A stretch of DNA of 64,000 bases from Methanobacterium sp. (GTDB taxonomy: Archaea > Methanobacteriota > Methanobacteria > Methanobacteriales > Methanobacteriaceae): positions 25,538 through 89,537 of the forward strand of contig PLXT01000077.1 of assembly GCA_003151535.1 (NCBI GenBank), written 5' to 3'. Positions 18,623-28,641 of this stretch are shown piece after piece (the first letter of the stretch is position 1; each line of letters opens with the position of its first letter). The notes under the pieces are model-generated. The model saw nothing but the letters and a program-made list of their open reading frames with translations. It was not told the DNA's origin and made no database searches. The position numbers were made by a program, and so were the translations under genes.

Positions 18623-19228
18623 CTAAACTAGGGGCAATATAAAATACAACTGAACGAACGTTAAGATTATACCAGCAAAACATCCAGCCAAAACTTGAGA
18701 AATTGTATGTTTTTTAAGTTTAACTCTACTCCACATCACTAATGGGATTAGAAGACCAAATAACAAGCCTGGAAAACCAAATAAGTAGGTTAAAGTTACT
18801 GTAGGCCCGGCCACCCCCATGGTATGGATACTGATCTTCCATGACAAATTAATGAACAAGATGATCAGTGTGTTGGTAGAGTATATTAACATTAATGTGG
18901 TTGTTAATGCAGGAGCACCCATTGAGAGCAAAACAAGAAATCCTATTAGATAAGAACAAACAGCGAAAAATAGTGGTAAAGTACGTTTAGTCCTATCAGT
19001 TATATCCATATCCGTATGCATCTTCCTTATAAGAATTAAAGATGTGATAATAGGGAGAAATGCACCAAATATCCAACATACCAAGGTTATTACTAATGAA
19101 TTGTTAAAACCTAATAGAATATAATTTATAATTGCAAATGTTGGTATAGACACAATAGGGGGTTGTGTAATATTAGAAATTAACCTTGCAATCTTTTTTT
19201 CAGACTTAACTTCCTGTTGAGTATCCAT
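18623..19228 (-). CDS. PAP2-superfamily-like membrane protein
   Basis: 201 residues from ATG 19228 (MDTQQEVKSEKK), preceded by GAGG about eight bases upstream; the open frame extends 20 codons further. Six hydrophobic segments are seen. The PAP2 phosphatase family is suggested by RTKRTLPLFFAV (motif 1, KxxxxxxRP-like with L for R/P) and by SRVKLKKHTISQVLAG near the C-terminus (motif 3, SRxxxxxHxxxx). The family Asp after His is Gln here, and a clear PSGH motif 2 is replaced by SIHTMGVAGP. It may therefore be an inactive or divergent phosphatase acting on polyprenyl or lipid phosphates. It is last in a probable operon behind a pilin-like gene and an AIR-synthase-related gene. Confidence 0.65.
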   Translation of the reverse strand: MDTQQEVKSEKKIARLISNITQPPIVSIPTFAIINYILLGFNNSLVITLVCWIFGAFLPIITSLILIRKMHTDMDITDRTKRTLPLFFAVCSYLIGFLVLLSMGAPALTTTLMLIYSTNTLIILFINLSWKISIHTMGVAGPTVTLTYLFGFPGLLFGLLIPLVMWSRVKLKKHTISQVLAGCFAGIILTFVQLYFILPLV

Positions 19229-19315
19229 AAGATTAACTTCCTCAATATATTTTAAACCATTATATCCTATAAAACTTTGAAAAACCATAATAAACAGATT
19301 ATGGTGGTTAGAGCC

Positions 19316-19762
19316 CTATTGCCATACATATAACTTATATAGATACTTACCATAACATTTTACGGCTACACCAACATTTTTAGCCGTATTAATATCTCCA
19401 TTAGAAATTATTTCAGACCCTTCGAGGTAGTTTATTTCTTCAAGACGATATTTCATGTTTCCAATGGTTCTTTCAAGAAAGGGGAATGTAATATTCCGTG
19501 CTGATTTTATTCCTGCCTTTTGATATCGGTTTTCTGAAAGTGTATTAGATACTTTTTGAAATAGGGTCTGATCATTATGTTCTTTGTATGTAGCCATGAT
19601 TTCAGCAGTATCTTGTGCCTTTTGAAAATATTGTTTTTCTAAGAATGAATCAGTATAATCTATATTTGTATTGGCAACCGTTAAAATAAGGATTATGAGG
19701 GGAATTAACCCTAATGTCACATCTGTGCTGAAAAAAATTCCATTAACATCTTCTTTTATCAA
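19316..19762 (-). CDS. small membrane-anchored, pilin-like protein
   Basis: 148 residues from TTG 19762; GGTGG lies five bases upstream, favouring this over a GTG three codons earlier. The N-terminus is a short charged lead (IKEDVNGIFF) followed by one hydrophobic helix LGLIPLIILILTVAN and then a soluble, charged alpha-beta domain. This shape resembles archaeal class III signal peptides / minor pilins or other surface-anchored proteins, but a clear QxSxEL-type peptidase site is lacking. It lies 40 bases downstream of the AIR-synthase-related gene and upstream of the PAP2-like gene. Function not recognised. Confidence 0.55.
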   Translation of the reverse strand: MIKEDVNGIFFSTDVTLGLIPLIILILTVANTNIDYTDSFLEKQYFQKAQDTAEIMATYKEHNDQTLFQKVSNTLSENRYQKAGIKSARNITFPFLERTIGNMKYRLEEINYLEGSEIISNGDINTAKNVGVAVKCYGKYLYKLYVWQ

Positions 19763-19811
19763 TAATACCACCTTATTTTTATTTTATGGTGTAGTGGAAG
19801 TTGTTGGATTC

Positions 19812-21176
19812 TTATCTATCATTAATGGTTTTCACAATTTTATCCTTCTTTTTTATGGCGTCGAGTGCTGCTTGTTGTACTTTTTCTTTCATAGATTCAA
19901 AATCTTCTGGTTCAATATCTCCAACTATTTTCTTTATCTTTGTGTAAGCTGCTTCTCTAAAGAGTGGTTTTAATTCTTCTTCTTCTCCAGTTTCTTTGAT
20001 TAATTTAGATATGCCTGAATGGTCAACAAATCCAATTTCATCAATTCTAACACCTGCGTTTGATATGGCCTTTTTGACATGTACTGCAATATCTTCTGGA
20101 GCTAGTATCATTAAAGAATCAACTGAAACTCCTAATGGATCTATATCTAACTTTTCTAACATATCAAGCACTTTAGGATTTACCATGGCTCGTATTTTGT
20201 CTTCATAGAAGGTCAAACCAAGACCGGTTGTCTTGGTTATTTCATGTGCATCTCCCCTTAATCCTCCATTGGTAACATCTGTCATGGCATGGATTTCAGG
20301 TAACAGTCCAGCTTGGAATATGGCCTCTGAGGCTTTTATAAAACTAATGTCCATAGTCTCCCATACAACATCAAACATACTATGATATATGGCAGTCGTT
20401 GTAATGGTACCTCCACCTGAACCTTCGGTAAGGAGTATTATATCGCCTGATTCTGCTCTTTTTCTTGCTGTAGGTGGATACTGTGATATTCCAACAGCGC
20501 CCACTGCACTAACTAAACGGTCTCCTAAAACCATGTCTCCGCCTACTCTTAATGTACTTCCAGCTACAAGTGGCACGTTAACTAGTTCAGATACTGCACA
20601 AACTCCTGCTGTAAAATCAAACAATTTCCCGACATCTCCATCATCTGCAAGGTGGAGATCACTTAGCATTGCTACAGGATCTGCTCCCATAACACATACA
20701 TCTCTTAGTGTAGCTCTGGCAACATGAAATCCTCCTAAAAATGGATATTCACTAAGCCTCGAGTGAATACCGTCTATAGCTGTTGTTATATACACATCTT
20801 TTGAATCAATTTTAGCTTTAACCACACCTCCATCGTCTTGGGCTGATGGTGATATGTATGCACTACTTTTGGTGTTTGAAATAATTTCAGCAATTTTTCT
20901 GTGTACAAAGAAATCTCCTGCACCCCTAGATCCTACTCCTATATCTCCCATTGATACGTGTGATTCGGGATATTTTATTAGGTCCCTCATAAACTCATCA
21001 TGGTATGAATCAATTTTAAGTGTATTTTTAACCTCTTCAATAACAGCTTCAGCCATTTGACTGGCCTGATTTTGATCAATATTTTTGTGTTCTAAAATTT
21101 TATCTGTTAAGGTTTTCTGGACTATATTTTCGTCCTCATCTTTGATGTTACGCCTTACGAATCCTTCTATATCCAC
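19812..21176 (-). CDS. AIR-synthase-related protein (PurM/HypE/SelD superfamily)
   Basis: 454 residues. The AIRS N-terminal ATP-binding domain covers about 95-235: SPSAQDDGGVVKAKIDSKDV, ITTAIDGIHSRLSEYPFLGG, HVARATLRDVCVMGADPVAM (metal/ATP loop) and LVAGSTLRVGGDMVLGDRL. The C-terminal AIRS_C part covers 240-400: GDIILLTEGSGGGTITTTAI and AMTDVTNGGLRGDAHEI. About 80 N-terminal and 60 C-terminal residues flank the core and are charged and helical, making it longer than PurM or SelD (330-350). Such extended members occur in methanogens and are not assigned a reaction. It may activate a substrate by ATP-dependent dehydration, as in the rest of the superfamily. Confidence 0.82.
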   Translation of the reverse strand: MDIEGFVRRNIKDEDENIVQKTLTDKILEHKNIDQNQASQMAEAVIEEVKNTLKIDSYHDEFMRDLIKYPESHVSMGDIGVGSRGAGDFFVHRKIAEIISNTKSSAYISPSAQDDGGVVKAKIDSKDVYITTAIDGIHSRLSEYPFLGGFHVARATLRDVCVMGADPVAMLSDLHLADDGDVGKLFDFTAGVCAVSELVNVPLVAGSTLRVGGDMVLGDRLVSAVGAVGISQYPPTARKRAESGDIILLTEGSGGGTITTTAIYHSMFDVVWETMDISFIKASEAIFQAGLLPEIHAMTDVTNGGLRGDAHEITKTTGLGLTFYEDKIRAMVNPKVLDMLEKLDIDPLGVSVDSLMILAPEDIAVHVKKAISNAGVRIDEIGFVDHSGISKLIKETGEEEELKPLFREAAYTKIKKIVGDIEPEDFESMKEKVQQAALDAIKKKDKIVKTINDR

Positions 21177-21277
21177 TTACTACACCTTTTATGTGTTTAT
21201 CTATTTGAATATATTAATACTTATCCATTAAAAATTAATAATATACTTATTTTCATTTACACTCATGATATAAAAAT

Positions 21278-21892
21278 TTATCTAGGAATCAGTTTAACAA
21301 AGTTTTTAAGTATTTGAAGCCCCTTTTCACCGCTTTTTTCAGGATGGAATTGGGTCGCAAAGATATTTTCCCTACAAATTACAGCTGGTACATCAATACC
21401 ATAATTTATTGTAGCTGCAATTATGTTCTTATCATCAGGATTTACATAATACGAATGAACAAAATACATGAATTCATTATCCATACCCTCTAAAATTGGG
21501 CATTCATTCTTTATTTCAAGTTGATTCCACCCCATTTGGGGTATTTTAAGTCCCTGCAATTTTAAAGAATCCGGGAAATGTAAAACTTCTCCATTAAAAA
21601 TATTTAATCCCGGAATATCTGGAGTTTCGTCACTTGAAGTAAAAAGAACTTGTAATCCAAGGCAAATTCCTAAAAAAGGTTTATTTAAATCTATATGATT
21701 ATTTATGGAGTCTTTATATTTATTTAAGTTCTCCATGGCAGTTCCAAAAGCACCCACCCCGGGTAGTACAAGTGCTTCAGCATCATTTATGTCTTTTAAT
21801 GAAGAAGAAACAATTGTATCGGCGTTGATCTTTTTAAAACCATTTTTTATACTCTTAAGGTTTCCTGATCCATAATCTATAATGGTTATCAT
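21278..21892 (-). CDS. hisH: imidazole glycerol phosphate synthase subunit HisH
   Basis: 204 residues, the glutamine amidotransferase subunit that feeds ammonia to HisF in histidine synthesis. Motifs: ITIIDYGSGNLKSIKNGF at the start, LVLPGVGAFGTAMENL, the nucleophile Cys in FLGICLGLQVLF, FVHSYYVNP and the His-Glu of ATQFHPEKSGEKGLQILKNF. Length is normal for the family. The nucleotidyltransferase-cupin gene lies upstream on the same strand (60-base gap). No other his genes are adjacent; hisG is at 47.2 kb. Confidence 0.95.
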   Translation of the reverse strand: MITIIDYGSGNLKSIKNGFKKINADTIVSSSLKDINDAEALVLPGVGAFGTAMENLNKYKDSINNHIDLNKPFLGICLGLQVLFTSSDETPDIPGLNIFNGEVLHFPDSLKLQGLKIPQMGWNQLEIKNECPILEGMDNEFMYFVHSYYVNPDDKNIIAATINYGIDVPAVICRENIFATQFHPEKSGEKGLQILKNFVKLIPR

Positions 21893-21952
21893 GTTTACCC
21901 GCCTTATACAATTGTATTAGTTAATTATATACAAAAAACTTCAATTTTGTTC

Positions 21953-22960
21953 TTAACGGGTTTTGTAATAATCTTTAACCCTAATGGTATCGTTCAGATG
22001 TGGTGTTGAAATTTCATGTAGAACTGTATTTTCCATTGCAACTATTGAATGTACTTCTTTGGGTTCTATTCGAATGGTATCATTCTTTCCAAAATATTCT
22101 TTGCGTTCCTCAAATTCAATATAACCTGCTCCACTCACAATGTACATGGTTTCATCTTTATGAGCATGATAATGGAAAGAGGTTTGATATCCTTCTCTTA
22201 GAAATAGTTCTTTGGTCAGATATTTCTCTGTATTTATAAGGATCTTTTCATATCCCCATGGTTTATCTTCTCTGTTTTCATATTCCTTTTTAATCGATTC
22301 AAGTTCTTTAGAAGTATCTATAGCCATCCAGAATAATCCATTTTCTTTATAGAAACCTAATTTGTTATCTTTAGCCAACATTGGAAATACTGTTTTTTCA
22401 ATATCTCCTATTTCAAAACTTCCAAAGTCTATTTCACCTTTTGAAAAGTAAACTCCGCCGTTAATATAATAATCTAATACTGGTTTCTCTTTGAATGAAA
22501 CAAGCCTATCTCCACTTATCTCAACAATTCCGTATGGTGAAACCATTTTAGTAACGAATATAGAAAGTGGGTAATCTGATTTCTGCCCCTGTTCGATCAT
22601 TTTTTTAATATTAAGGTCGGCTACAACGTCACCATTTCGAATAACGCATTGTTCTCCTTCTTTAATATTATCCATGCCTAATCTGATAGCATTTAATGTT
22701 CCTAAAGGTTCATCTTCGACGATGTATTCAATTTCAACGCCTCTGTATTCGTCTCCGTATCTTTCACGAATTTTTTCACTTAAAAATCCGGTTAAAAGAA
22801 GTACTTTGTCAACTCCGGCATTTTTAAAGTCAAAGAGTTGCTTGTCTAGAATAGTGTAATTATCTTTAATCTCTATGAGTGGTTTGGGAATTGTTTCAGT
22901 TAAAGGTCTTAGCCTCTTTCCGAAGCCTCCACAGAGTATCATTCCAATGGTTTTTGTCAT
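21953..22960 (-). CDS. sugar-1-phosphate nucleotidyltransferase fused to a cupin
   Basis: 335 residues. The N-terminal 225 residues form a nucleotidyltransferase ([20 protein letters not shown], with the GGxGxRL pyrophosphorylase motif), plus [26 protein letters not shown] and [16 protein letters not shown]. The last 100 residues form a cupin: [16 protein letters not shown] carries the His-x-His and Glu metal ligands, and [16 protein letters not shown] the second His. This mirrors bifunctional GDP-mannose pyrophosphorylase/phosphomannose isomerase proteins. It probably makes an activated sugar for surface glycans. The exact nucleotide and sugar are not readable. The ribosome site AAGGTGATATT precedes the ATG. 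It precedes hisH and follows cfbD on the same strand. Confidence 0.85.
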   Translation of the reverse strand: MTKTIGMILCGGFGKRLRPLTETIPKPLIEIKDNYTILDKQLFDFKNAGVDKVLLLTGFLSEKIRERYGDEYRGVEIEYIVEDEPLGTLNAIRLGMDNIKEGEQCVIRNGDVVADLNIKKMIEQGQKSDYPLSIFVTKMVSPYGIVEISGDRLVSFKEKPVLDYYINGGVYFSKGEIDFGSFEIGDIEKTVFPMLAKDNKLGFYKENGLFWMAIDTSKELESIKKEYENREDKPWGYEKILINTEKYLTKELFLREGYQTSFHYHAHKDETMYIVSGAGYIEFEERKEYFGKNDTIRIEPKEVHSIVAMENTVLHEISTPHLNDTIRVKDYYKTR

Positions 22961-23035
22961 AATATCACCTTACAAATTTAAAAATGATTATTCTAATATA
23001 GGCATACTATTAAATCTATTATATATAAAAATTCT

Positions 23036-24109
23036 TTAAATATCCATTAGTGCTTTTAGGGCATCTCCAAAATCTGATGGTACAATCCGGTCTGTTCCAA
23101 GTGTTTTGGCATGGGCATCAAGTTCTGTTACAACATGGTTGTATCCTAATTTTTTAAGAGGTTCTACCAACCTAGGACCGTCTGTAACAGCTATTTTAAT
23201 AGTCTCAATTTCTTCTATTGGGAGTGCATGTGGAACTCCTGCAACAATTACCATATCAATTTTTTTTTCTTTTAAAATTTCAACTGCTATCTTTCCAGTT
23301 ATTGGATATTCGTCAAGGCCACCTGTTATAGTATGGATAATGATTCCATTCTCTTTTAGTTCATTTTTAATATTTATTGCATGTTGTTTGATTCTTGGAA
23401 GTCCAACCTTCTCGTCGAGATTTGCTAAAATTGTGACCTTACTATTTGGATAATATTTTTCAAACGGAATTTTCAATAGGTCCGAGAATAGATAGGATGT
23501 TTCCTTTTTAGCATTAAGTACTAAAGCTATTTTATCGCCATTTTTCAACGCATCAAGAAAAAGTTTGGCTACTTTTACTTTATTGTCCCCATAAGAAGGT
23601 TTAATATATCCTCCTTGTGCCATTCCTCTGGTTTTTTCTATTTGAGTTGCTAATAGGAGCATTTTGTTCTGGCGTTCCATTTCACTCGTTGGTATGATTC
23701 CTTCCTTCGAAGCTGCATTTAAAACTGCTATAGCTCCTTCTGTATTGTCACCTTCTCCTAGTCCGCCATGGGATTCAACTATAATTACTTTTGCATTTAT
23801 ATTGGCACTTTTAACTGCTTCTTTCATGTCTTCACCTATAATCATACTGACACAGGTTCCAACAACTCCAACAAGTTTGGGTGAGAACATTTCTTCCACC
23901 TTTAATAAAGTTTCTTCCAGCTTTTTTGAAGCACCAAAAATGAAATCATTTTCTGACATGGATGTTGTCACAACCCTAACACCATCATTCTCCAAAAGAC
24001 GGCCAGTTCTGAAACAACAACCATGTGGACCGTGTAATATGATAACATCAGCATTCATATCGCGTAAAGTGTATAAAGACGCAGCTATTGGGCTTGGTCT
24101 TGGATGCAA
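23036..24109 (-). CDS. cfbD: Ni-sirohydrochlorin a,c-diamide reductive cyclase, catalytic subunit
   Basis: 357 residues. CfbCD is a nitrogenase-like two-component system that reduces Ni-sirohydrochlorin a,c-diamide during F430 synthesis, the cofactor of methyl-coenzyme M reductase. Features: [20 protein letters not shown] near the N-terminus with the cluster-binding Cys pair, [16 protein letters not shown] with another Cys, [16 protein letters not shown] and [19 protein letters not shown]. This is the NflD family. Start: TTG at 24109 with GGTGA about six bases upstream; no nearer ATG gives the family N-terminus ([14 protein letters not shown]). The reductase partner CfbC is not in the window. 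Confidence 0.95.
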   Translation of the reverse strand: MHPRPSPIAASLYTLRDMNADVIILHGPHGCCFRTGRLLENDGVRVVTTSMSENDFIFGASKKLEETLLKVEEMFSPKLVGVVGTCVSMIIGEDMKEAVKSANINAKVIIVESHGGLGEGDNTEGAIAVLNAASKEGIIPTSEMERQNKMLLLATQIEKTRGMAQGGYIKPSYGDNKVKVAKLFLDALKNGDKIALVLNAKKETSYLFSDLLKIPFEKYYPNSKVTILANLDEKVGLPRIKQHAINIKNELKENGIIIHTITGGLDEYPITGKIAVEILKEKKIDMVIVAGVPHALPIEEIETIKIAVTDGPRLVEPLKKLGYNHVVTELDAHAKTLGTDRIVPSDFGDALKALMDI

Positions 24110-24434
24110 AATCTATCACCTCTATAAATTATGTAAACTTTAGTTTAAACTATTATTATCGTTTTATGAATTGAGAATTATAGATTTAATTTTAATCTTA
24201 ATAAGTTATGGTGCAAGATAATCCCATAGTAATCTTAATATTTCTAAGAATGTTGTATTCATATATGACATAATATTTGAATATTTTTTCATCTATAGAA
24301 AAAGTCTGACCCCAAAAATACTATCCATTATAAATTGGTTACTAAATACCTTTAAGAATAACTGGGTGTGTCATATGATTAATCTAAAGAATCTGATCAA
24401 GTGTAATTATGAGTAATACGCTAAAAGGAGTTAA
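24110..24434. other. 325-base divergent intergenic region of cfbD and sfsA
   Basis: It should hold promoters for both genes. Near 24135-24150 the element AAACTTTAGTTT is an inverted repeat close to the cfbD start. A 13-codon frame starting at an ATG near 24375 (MINLKNLIKC) has a GGGTG before it but is too short to call. Nothing else was seen. Confidence 0.4.
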
Positions 24435-25148
24435 ATGATAATAGAAAATTTAATACATGGAAAATTTATTGAAAGGCCCAATAGATTTATTGTTATCTTC
24501 GAAATTGAAAATGGATCTACTGAAATTGCACATTTGAGGGATCCTGGAAGGCTTAAAGAACTCTTAATCCCTGGAGTTAAACTTTTAATAAGAAAAGCAC
24601 TTCCAAATCCTAAAAGAAAAACTAAATATGATGTGATAGCTGTTTTTAATCAGAATATTTGGGTTTTAATTAATTCTGGTTTTCACAGTGATATTGCTGA
24701 TGAACTCATTAAATCTGGTTTAATAAGGGAAATATCCGAGTATTCCATCCAGAAAAGAGAATACACCTATGGTAAAAGTAGGATAGATTTTATCTTAACA
24801 AAGCAAGACAAAATTAAAATGCTTCTTGAGGTTAAGGGATGTACACTTGTGGAAGATGGTATTGCCAAGTTTCCAGATGCTCCAACATTAAGGGGAAAAA
24901 AACATTTAGAAGAGTTAACTCATTCACTGGATCATGGATTTAATGCCGTTGTACTTTTTTTGATAATAAAAGATGATGTCTTAGAATTCACTCCTAACAA
25001 AGCAATGGATCCTGATTTCTCGGAGACATTAATAGAAGCATATGAAAAAGGAGTTCTTATAATTGCATATTCTTTTAAGAATATTTATAAAAATGATTCA
25101 CTCCATATTGAACCATTTAAAAGAATTAATATAAAATTAGATCTTTGA
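24435..25148 (+). CDS. sfsA: SfsA family DNA/RNA nuclease
   Basis: 237 residues. Family features: [19 protein letters not shown] at the start, [44 protein letters not shown] and [20 protein letters not shown]. The PD-(D/E)xK-like core is the Asp of IDFIL followed by EVKGCTL. SfsA was first described as sugar-fermentation stimulation protein, and archaeal members are studied as nucleases. A good AAAAGGAGTTAA ribosome site precedes the ATG. It converges with the K+ channel gene. Confidence 0.92.
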   Translation: MIIENLIHGKFIERPNRFIVIFEIENGSTEIAHLRDPGRLKELLIPGVKLLIRKALPNPKRKTKYDVIAVFNQNIWVLINSGFHSDIADELIKSGLIREISEYSIQKREYTYGKSRIDFILTKQDKIKMLLEVKGCTLVEDGIAKFPDAPTLRGKKHLEELTHSLDHGFNAVVLFLIIKDDVLEFTPNKAMDPDFSETLIEAYEKGVLIIAYSFKNIYKNDSLHIEPFKRINIKLDL

Positions 25149-25170
25149 TGTAAAATAGTGTAAAATTAGA

Positions 25171-26271
25171 TCATGAAAATTCATTTTTGAACTCATTTTT
25201 TTCAATTTTCTCAAATTCATCTGGTTTTCCAATTCCCAGTATGATATCCCCTTCTTCTATAATAAATTCATTAGGAGGGTCTATGGTCAAATCTCCTTTT
25301 TTACCAATTCCCACCAGTATTATGCCTGTTTTATTATGTATTTCAGCATCTTTAACGGTTTGACCTGCAAAGTAACTTCCAGCTAAGACTTTAACCTCTC
25401 TAATCTCCCTACTTTTATGTTCGGCCAACACATCTTGTACAAATGTTGCTTCGTATCCTCCTTCTATGCTTTTATACATTAGTCTTCCTGAGATTACGAA
25501 TGGAGATATAATCTGATTAGCTCCGGCTAATTTTATTTGGTCTATATTTTCGTAACGTTTAGTCTCAGCAATTATCCTTACTTTAGCATTTATTTTCCTT
25601 ATCCCTAGTATACAGTGTATGGTATGAGAATCTGATTCCATGTCAACAATAACTGCTTTAGCACCTAGAACATTTGCTTTGTTAAGATCAGATTCCCTGG
25701 TTGGATCTCCATGAATATAGTTAACACCATTTTTTAATGCTTTTTTCCGTACATCTTCATCTTCATCAAGTACAAATACTTCATTTTCCTTTCCAATTTC
25801 TTTTATACATTGAATTGTACTTTCTGTCCATCCGCAGATTACTATATGTTTAGATCTTTTCACGTTAATCAGCCCCATTATCTTCATATGTTGATTGTTG
25901 GTTATGAGCTCACCAATGGAGGCTATTGCAATTGCAAATGTACCTATACCAAAAACTATCAAAGTTATTGTGAAATACATGCCCATATGGGTTTTTGGGT
26001 AAAAATCACCATAACCTACACTTCCAATGGTTATAATTGTCCAATATAATGAAACAGTCCATCCATGGCCTTCTAATATGTGGAATCCTATTGTTCCATA
26101 TGCAATTACTGCCAAAACCAGTATCAGGATACGGGTAAGTGGTCTCTTTATGAGTCTTGGAAATTGTTCCCTCAAAATATCAATGAAAATAATCATTTTT
26201 TTTAAACTACTAAATTTTTTTATAATTCTATTTATCCAAGATTCAATTGTAAACCAATTTTGATCAAACAA
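25171..26271 (-). CDS. potassium channel with TrkA/RCK domain
   Basis: 366 residues. Residues 1-40 are amphipathic; a TM (about 47-65) precedes the pore helix and selectivity filter TIGSVGYGD (81-89), and a second TM spans 98-122. The RCK N-domain (140-265) begins [12 protein letters not shown] with the nucleotide-binding glycine, followed by [16 protein letters not shown] and [20 protein letters not shown]. An RCK C-terminal domain (280-360) completes it. This is the two-TM plus RCK plan of calcium-gated MthK, with a non-canonical filter spacer (SVGYGD) and an extra N-terminal hydrophobic patch at 24-35. It should conduct K+ in the membrane, gated by a cytosolic ligand. Confidence 0.9.
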   Translation of the reverse strand: MFDQNWFTIESWINRIIKKFSSLKKMIIFIDILREQFPRLIKRPLTRILILVLAVIAYGTIGFHILEGHGWTVSLYWTIITIGSVGYGDFYPKTHMGMYFTITLIVFGIGTFAIAIASIGELITNNQHMKIMGLINVKRSKHIVICGWTESTIQCIKEIGKENEVFVLDEDEDVRKKALKNGVNYIHGDPTRESDLNKANVLGAKAVIVDMESDSHTIHCILGIRKINAKVRIIAETKRYENIDQIKLAGANQIISPFVISGRLMYKSIEGGYEATFVQDVLAEHKSREIREVKVLAGSYFAGQTVKDAEIHNKTGIILVGIGKKGDLTIDPPNEFIIEEGDIILGIGKPDEFEKIEKNEFKNEFS

Positions 26272-26787
26272 TTAATTCATTATTAATAGGAATATTAGCA
26301 TTTAATAGCATCTTAAACTAAGACTCTAGTTTATATTTTGTTTAAATTTATCCAATATTGATAGATATATTCAATAAACTCATAATATTCCCTTAATTCA
26401 GTTAAATAAATATGTATTTTTCTCTTTAATAAATTTTACTAAAATTAATTCAATAAAAATTAGAAAGTATTAAAATTAATCAACAGAATAGATAATCACA
26501 CTGTGTTCATAGGATCCTGCTTAATTAATTCATTTAAATCATGTCGATATAAATTTAAACGTTGAATAATTTATTGAAAGTTTAAAATATACTTTTTAGA
26601 ATTTAATTCTTTGTAAACGCCTTCCAGAGGCGTTATTTTATTTTCTTTTTTTACACTTGATACACTGGAAATGCATGTCTCTCTCTTCAGAAAATAATTG
26701 ATTATTACTACATTTTATTGGTTTGTAAAATAATAATAATAATATAAAGATATTTTAATGATAACAAAAGAAATAGGTGATTTTCGA
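26272..26787. other. 516-base intergenic region with terminator-like hairpin
   Basis: This AT-rich gap lies between the divergent K+ channel gene and the FAD oxidoreductase gene. The only distinctive element is the GC hairpin at 26616-26634. A 12-codon minus-strand frame (26638-26676, MHFQCIKCKKRK) with a CxxC pair was seen but is too short to call. Confidence 0.4.
26616..26654 (+). terminator. GC-rich hairpin followed by T-rich tract
   Basis: AACGCC (26616-26621), loop TTCCAGA, GGCGTT (26629-26634), then a run of T with few interruptions to about 26652. On the plus strand this is a textbook terminator, but no plus-strand gene precedes it within the 340 bases back to the divergent channel gene. 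It could end a small RNA, or serve no terminator role. Confidence 0.55.
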
Positions 26788-28173
26788 ATGAAATGTGATG
26801 TTTTGATTATTGGGGCGGGTCCAGCAGGTCTTTTTGCTGCAAATGAATTGGCAGGTAAGCTTAAAGTTATTGTAGTAGATAAAGGCAGGGCTTTAAATGA
26901 AAGGAAATGCGTAGCCCTTTTAAACAATAAATGTAAAAGATGTTTACCTTGTAACATTACAGGAGGATTAGGTGGTGCTGGGGGACTTTCGGATGGAAAA
27001 CTCAATCTACGGCCAGACATAGGGGGAAATCTTGAAGAATTTGTTAGTAATAAAGAAGCATGGAGCATTATTAATAAAATCGATCAAGTATTCCTTAAAC
27101 ACGGAGCATCTGAAGAACTTTACTCTCCAAATGAAGATGCAATATCACCTTTACTAAGGGAAGCAGCTGCTTCGGGAATAAAATTTATACCAATAGTACA
27201 AAGGCATATGGGCTCTGATAAAACCCCACCCATAATAAATTCTATAAAGAATGAATTGGAAGATAAAGGCGTAACGTTCATGTTGGAAACAGAAGTTTTA
27301 GATATAATTGCGGATAATAAGGTGAAAGGAGCTAAACTCAAAAATACTAAAGAAGGAAGTTTTATTGTTAATTGTGATTATCTATTAGCAGCTCCTGGAA
27401 GAATTGGCGCTAAATGGTTATCAGATCAAACTGATAAACTTAAAATTCCAGTGAAACATAATCCAGTTGATGTGGGTGTTAGGGTTGAACTTCCCCAAAT
27501 TGTAATGGAAGAGGTAACTACCATTAACTGGGATCCTAAATTTCATATAATTACTAAGACCTATGATGATTTTGTTAGGACTTTTTGTGTATGTAATAAA
27601 GGATTTGTAGTTGAAGAAGTTTATGATGAGTTTATGGGTGTAAATGGCCATTCAATGAGGGATAAATTATCTGAAAATACCAATTTTGCATTTTTAGTAA
27701 GAGTGGAACTTACAGAACCAATTGAAAATACAACTGATTATGCATTTTCTATAGCAACAATAGCAAACACATTGGGTGGTGGTAAACCTCTTCTACAAAG
27801 GTTGGGTGATCTTAGAAAAGGTCGAAGATCAACTTGGAGAAGACTTGAACGAAGTAACGTTGTGCCAACCTTTGACTGCGTAACACCAGGTGATATTGCA
27901 ATGGCACTTCCTCATAGGATAGTGGTAGATATTATTGAGGGTCTTGAAGCTTTAGATAAGGTTTTACCCGGAGTTGCATCAGATTCCACATTACTTTATG
28001 CTCCTGAAATAAAATTATATGCCATGAGATTAGAGATGAATAAAAATATGAAAACCAGGATAGATGGTCTTTATGCTGCAGGAGATGGTGCTGGAGTATC
28101 ACGCGGAATTGTTGGAGCAGCTGCAACTGGAATCATAGCTGCAAGGGATATTATAAAGCAATCTGATTTGTAA
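26788..28173 (+). CDS. FAD-dependent oxidoreductase (uncharacterised dehydrogenase family)
   Basis: 461 residues from ATG 26788, with AGGTGA eight bases upstream; ten extra in-frame codons before it are unlikely. The FAD motif VLIIGAGPAGLFAANEL occupies residues 5-21. A Cys-rich stretch RKCVALLNNKCKRCLPCN follows at about 40-60, then GGLGGAGGLSDGKLN. The C-terminal FAD contact is GLYAAGDGAGVSRGIVGAAATG. This matches the uncharacterised FAD-dependent dehydrogenase family common in archaea and anaerobes. The four Cys could bind an iron-sulfur cluster or form redox disulfides. The substrate is unknown. It stands alone, with a 500-base gap on either side. Confidence 0.85.
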   Translation: MKCDVLIIGAGPAGLFAANELAGKLKVIVVDKGRALNERKCVALLNNKCKRCLPCNITGGLGGAGGLSDGKLNLRPDIGGNLEEFVSNKEAWSIINKIDQVFLKHGASEELYSPNEDAISPLLREAAASGIKFIPIVQRHMGSDKTPPIINSIKNELEDKGVTFMLETEVLDIIADNKVKGAKLKNTKEGSFIVNCDYLLAAPGRIGAKWLSDQTDKLKIPVKHNPVDVGVRVELPQIVMEEVTTINWDPKFHIITKTYDDFVRTFCVCNKGFVVEEVYDEFMGVNGHSMRDKLSENTNFAFLVRVELTEPIENTTDYAFSIATIANTLGGGKPLLQRLGDLRKGRRSTWRRLERSNVVPTFDCVTPGDIAMALPHRIVVDIIEGLEALDKVLPGVASDSTLLYAPEIKLYAMRLEMNKNMKTRIDGLYAAGDGAGVSRGIVGAAATGIIAARDIIKQSDL

Positions 28174-28535
28174 GTGACTATTGAATTAAAATTCACTTAT
28201 CATAATATCAATAAAAACATTAAAATAATAAGTTGATATAATTTCTATGACTAGTTAAATGAACGATTCAAATATTTAAATAGACTGAATAAGGTTGATG
28301 TATCAGTGAATGGTTTCTATAAGGAAAAAGACGTAGTTATCTACAAAATCGATATAATTGTCTTTAATTTTCCATTTTCAGATTAAATTGAACGTATAAA
28401 TCTATTATAAGTATATTTTAAGGATTTTAACTTATTGTTTGTTAATTTTAGTAGCTGAAAACTATGGGGGAAAAGATTGATTGATGCTTTTTTTCCAAAT
28501 AATGTTTATAACTGTTTAATTTAAAGGAGATATCA

Positions 28536-28550
28536 GCGGATATAGCTCAG
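28536..28550 (+). other. tRNA-like 5' fragment
   Basis: GCGGATATAGCTCAG reads like the 5' end and A-box of a tRNA, but the D-loop continuation TTAATAATAG lacks GG and no anticodon arm, T arm or pairing acceptor strand follows. It is at most a truncated tRNA left behind by recombination, and could be chance. Confidence 0.35.
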
Positions 28551-28641
28551 TTAATAATAGTTGAAACGATACCTCTTAAGATGGCTTTAAATTAAAAACA
28601 GAGCTCTAATGCCTTGTTTTTTTTGATTTTAATTCAAAACC

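Noticed and set aside
26638..26676. Minus-strand frame MHFQCIKCKKRK with a CxxC pair and a purine-rich upstream stretch.
   Set aside because: Twelve codons are too few for a credible protein and the Cys pair is easily a chance match.
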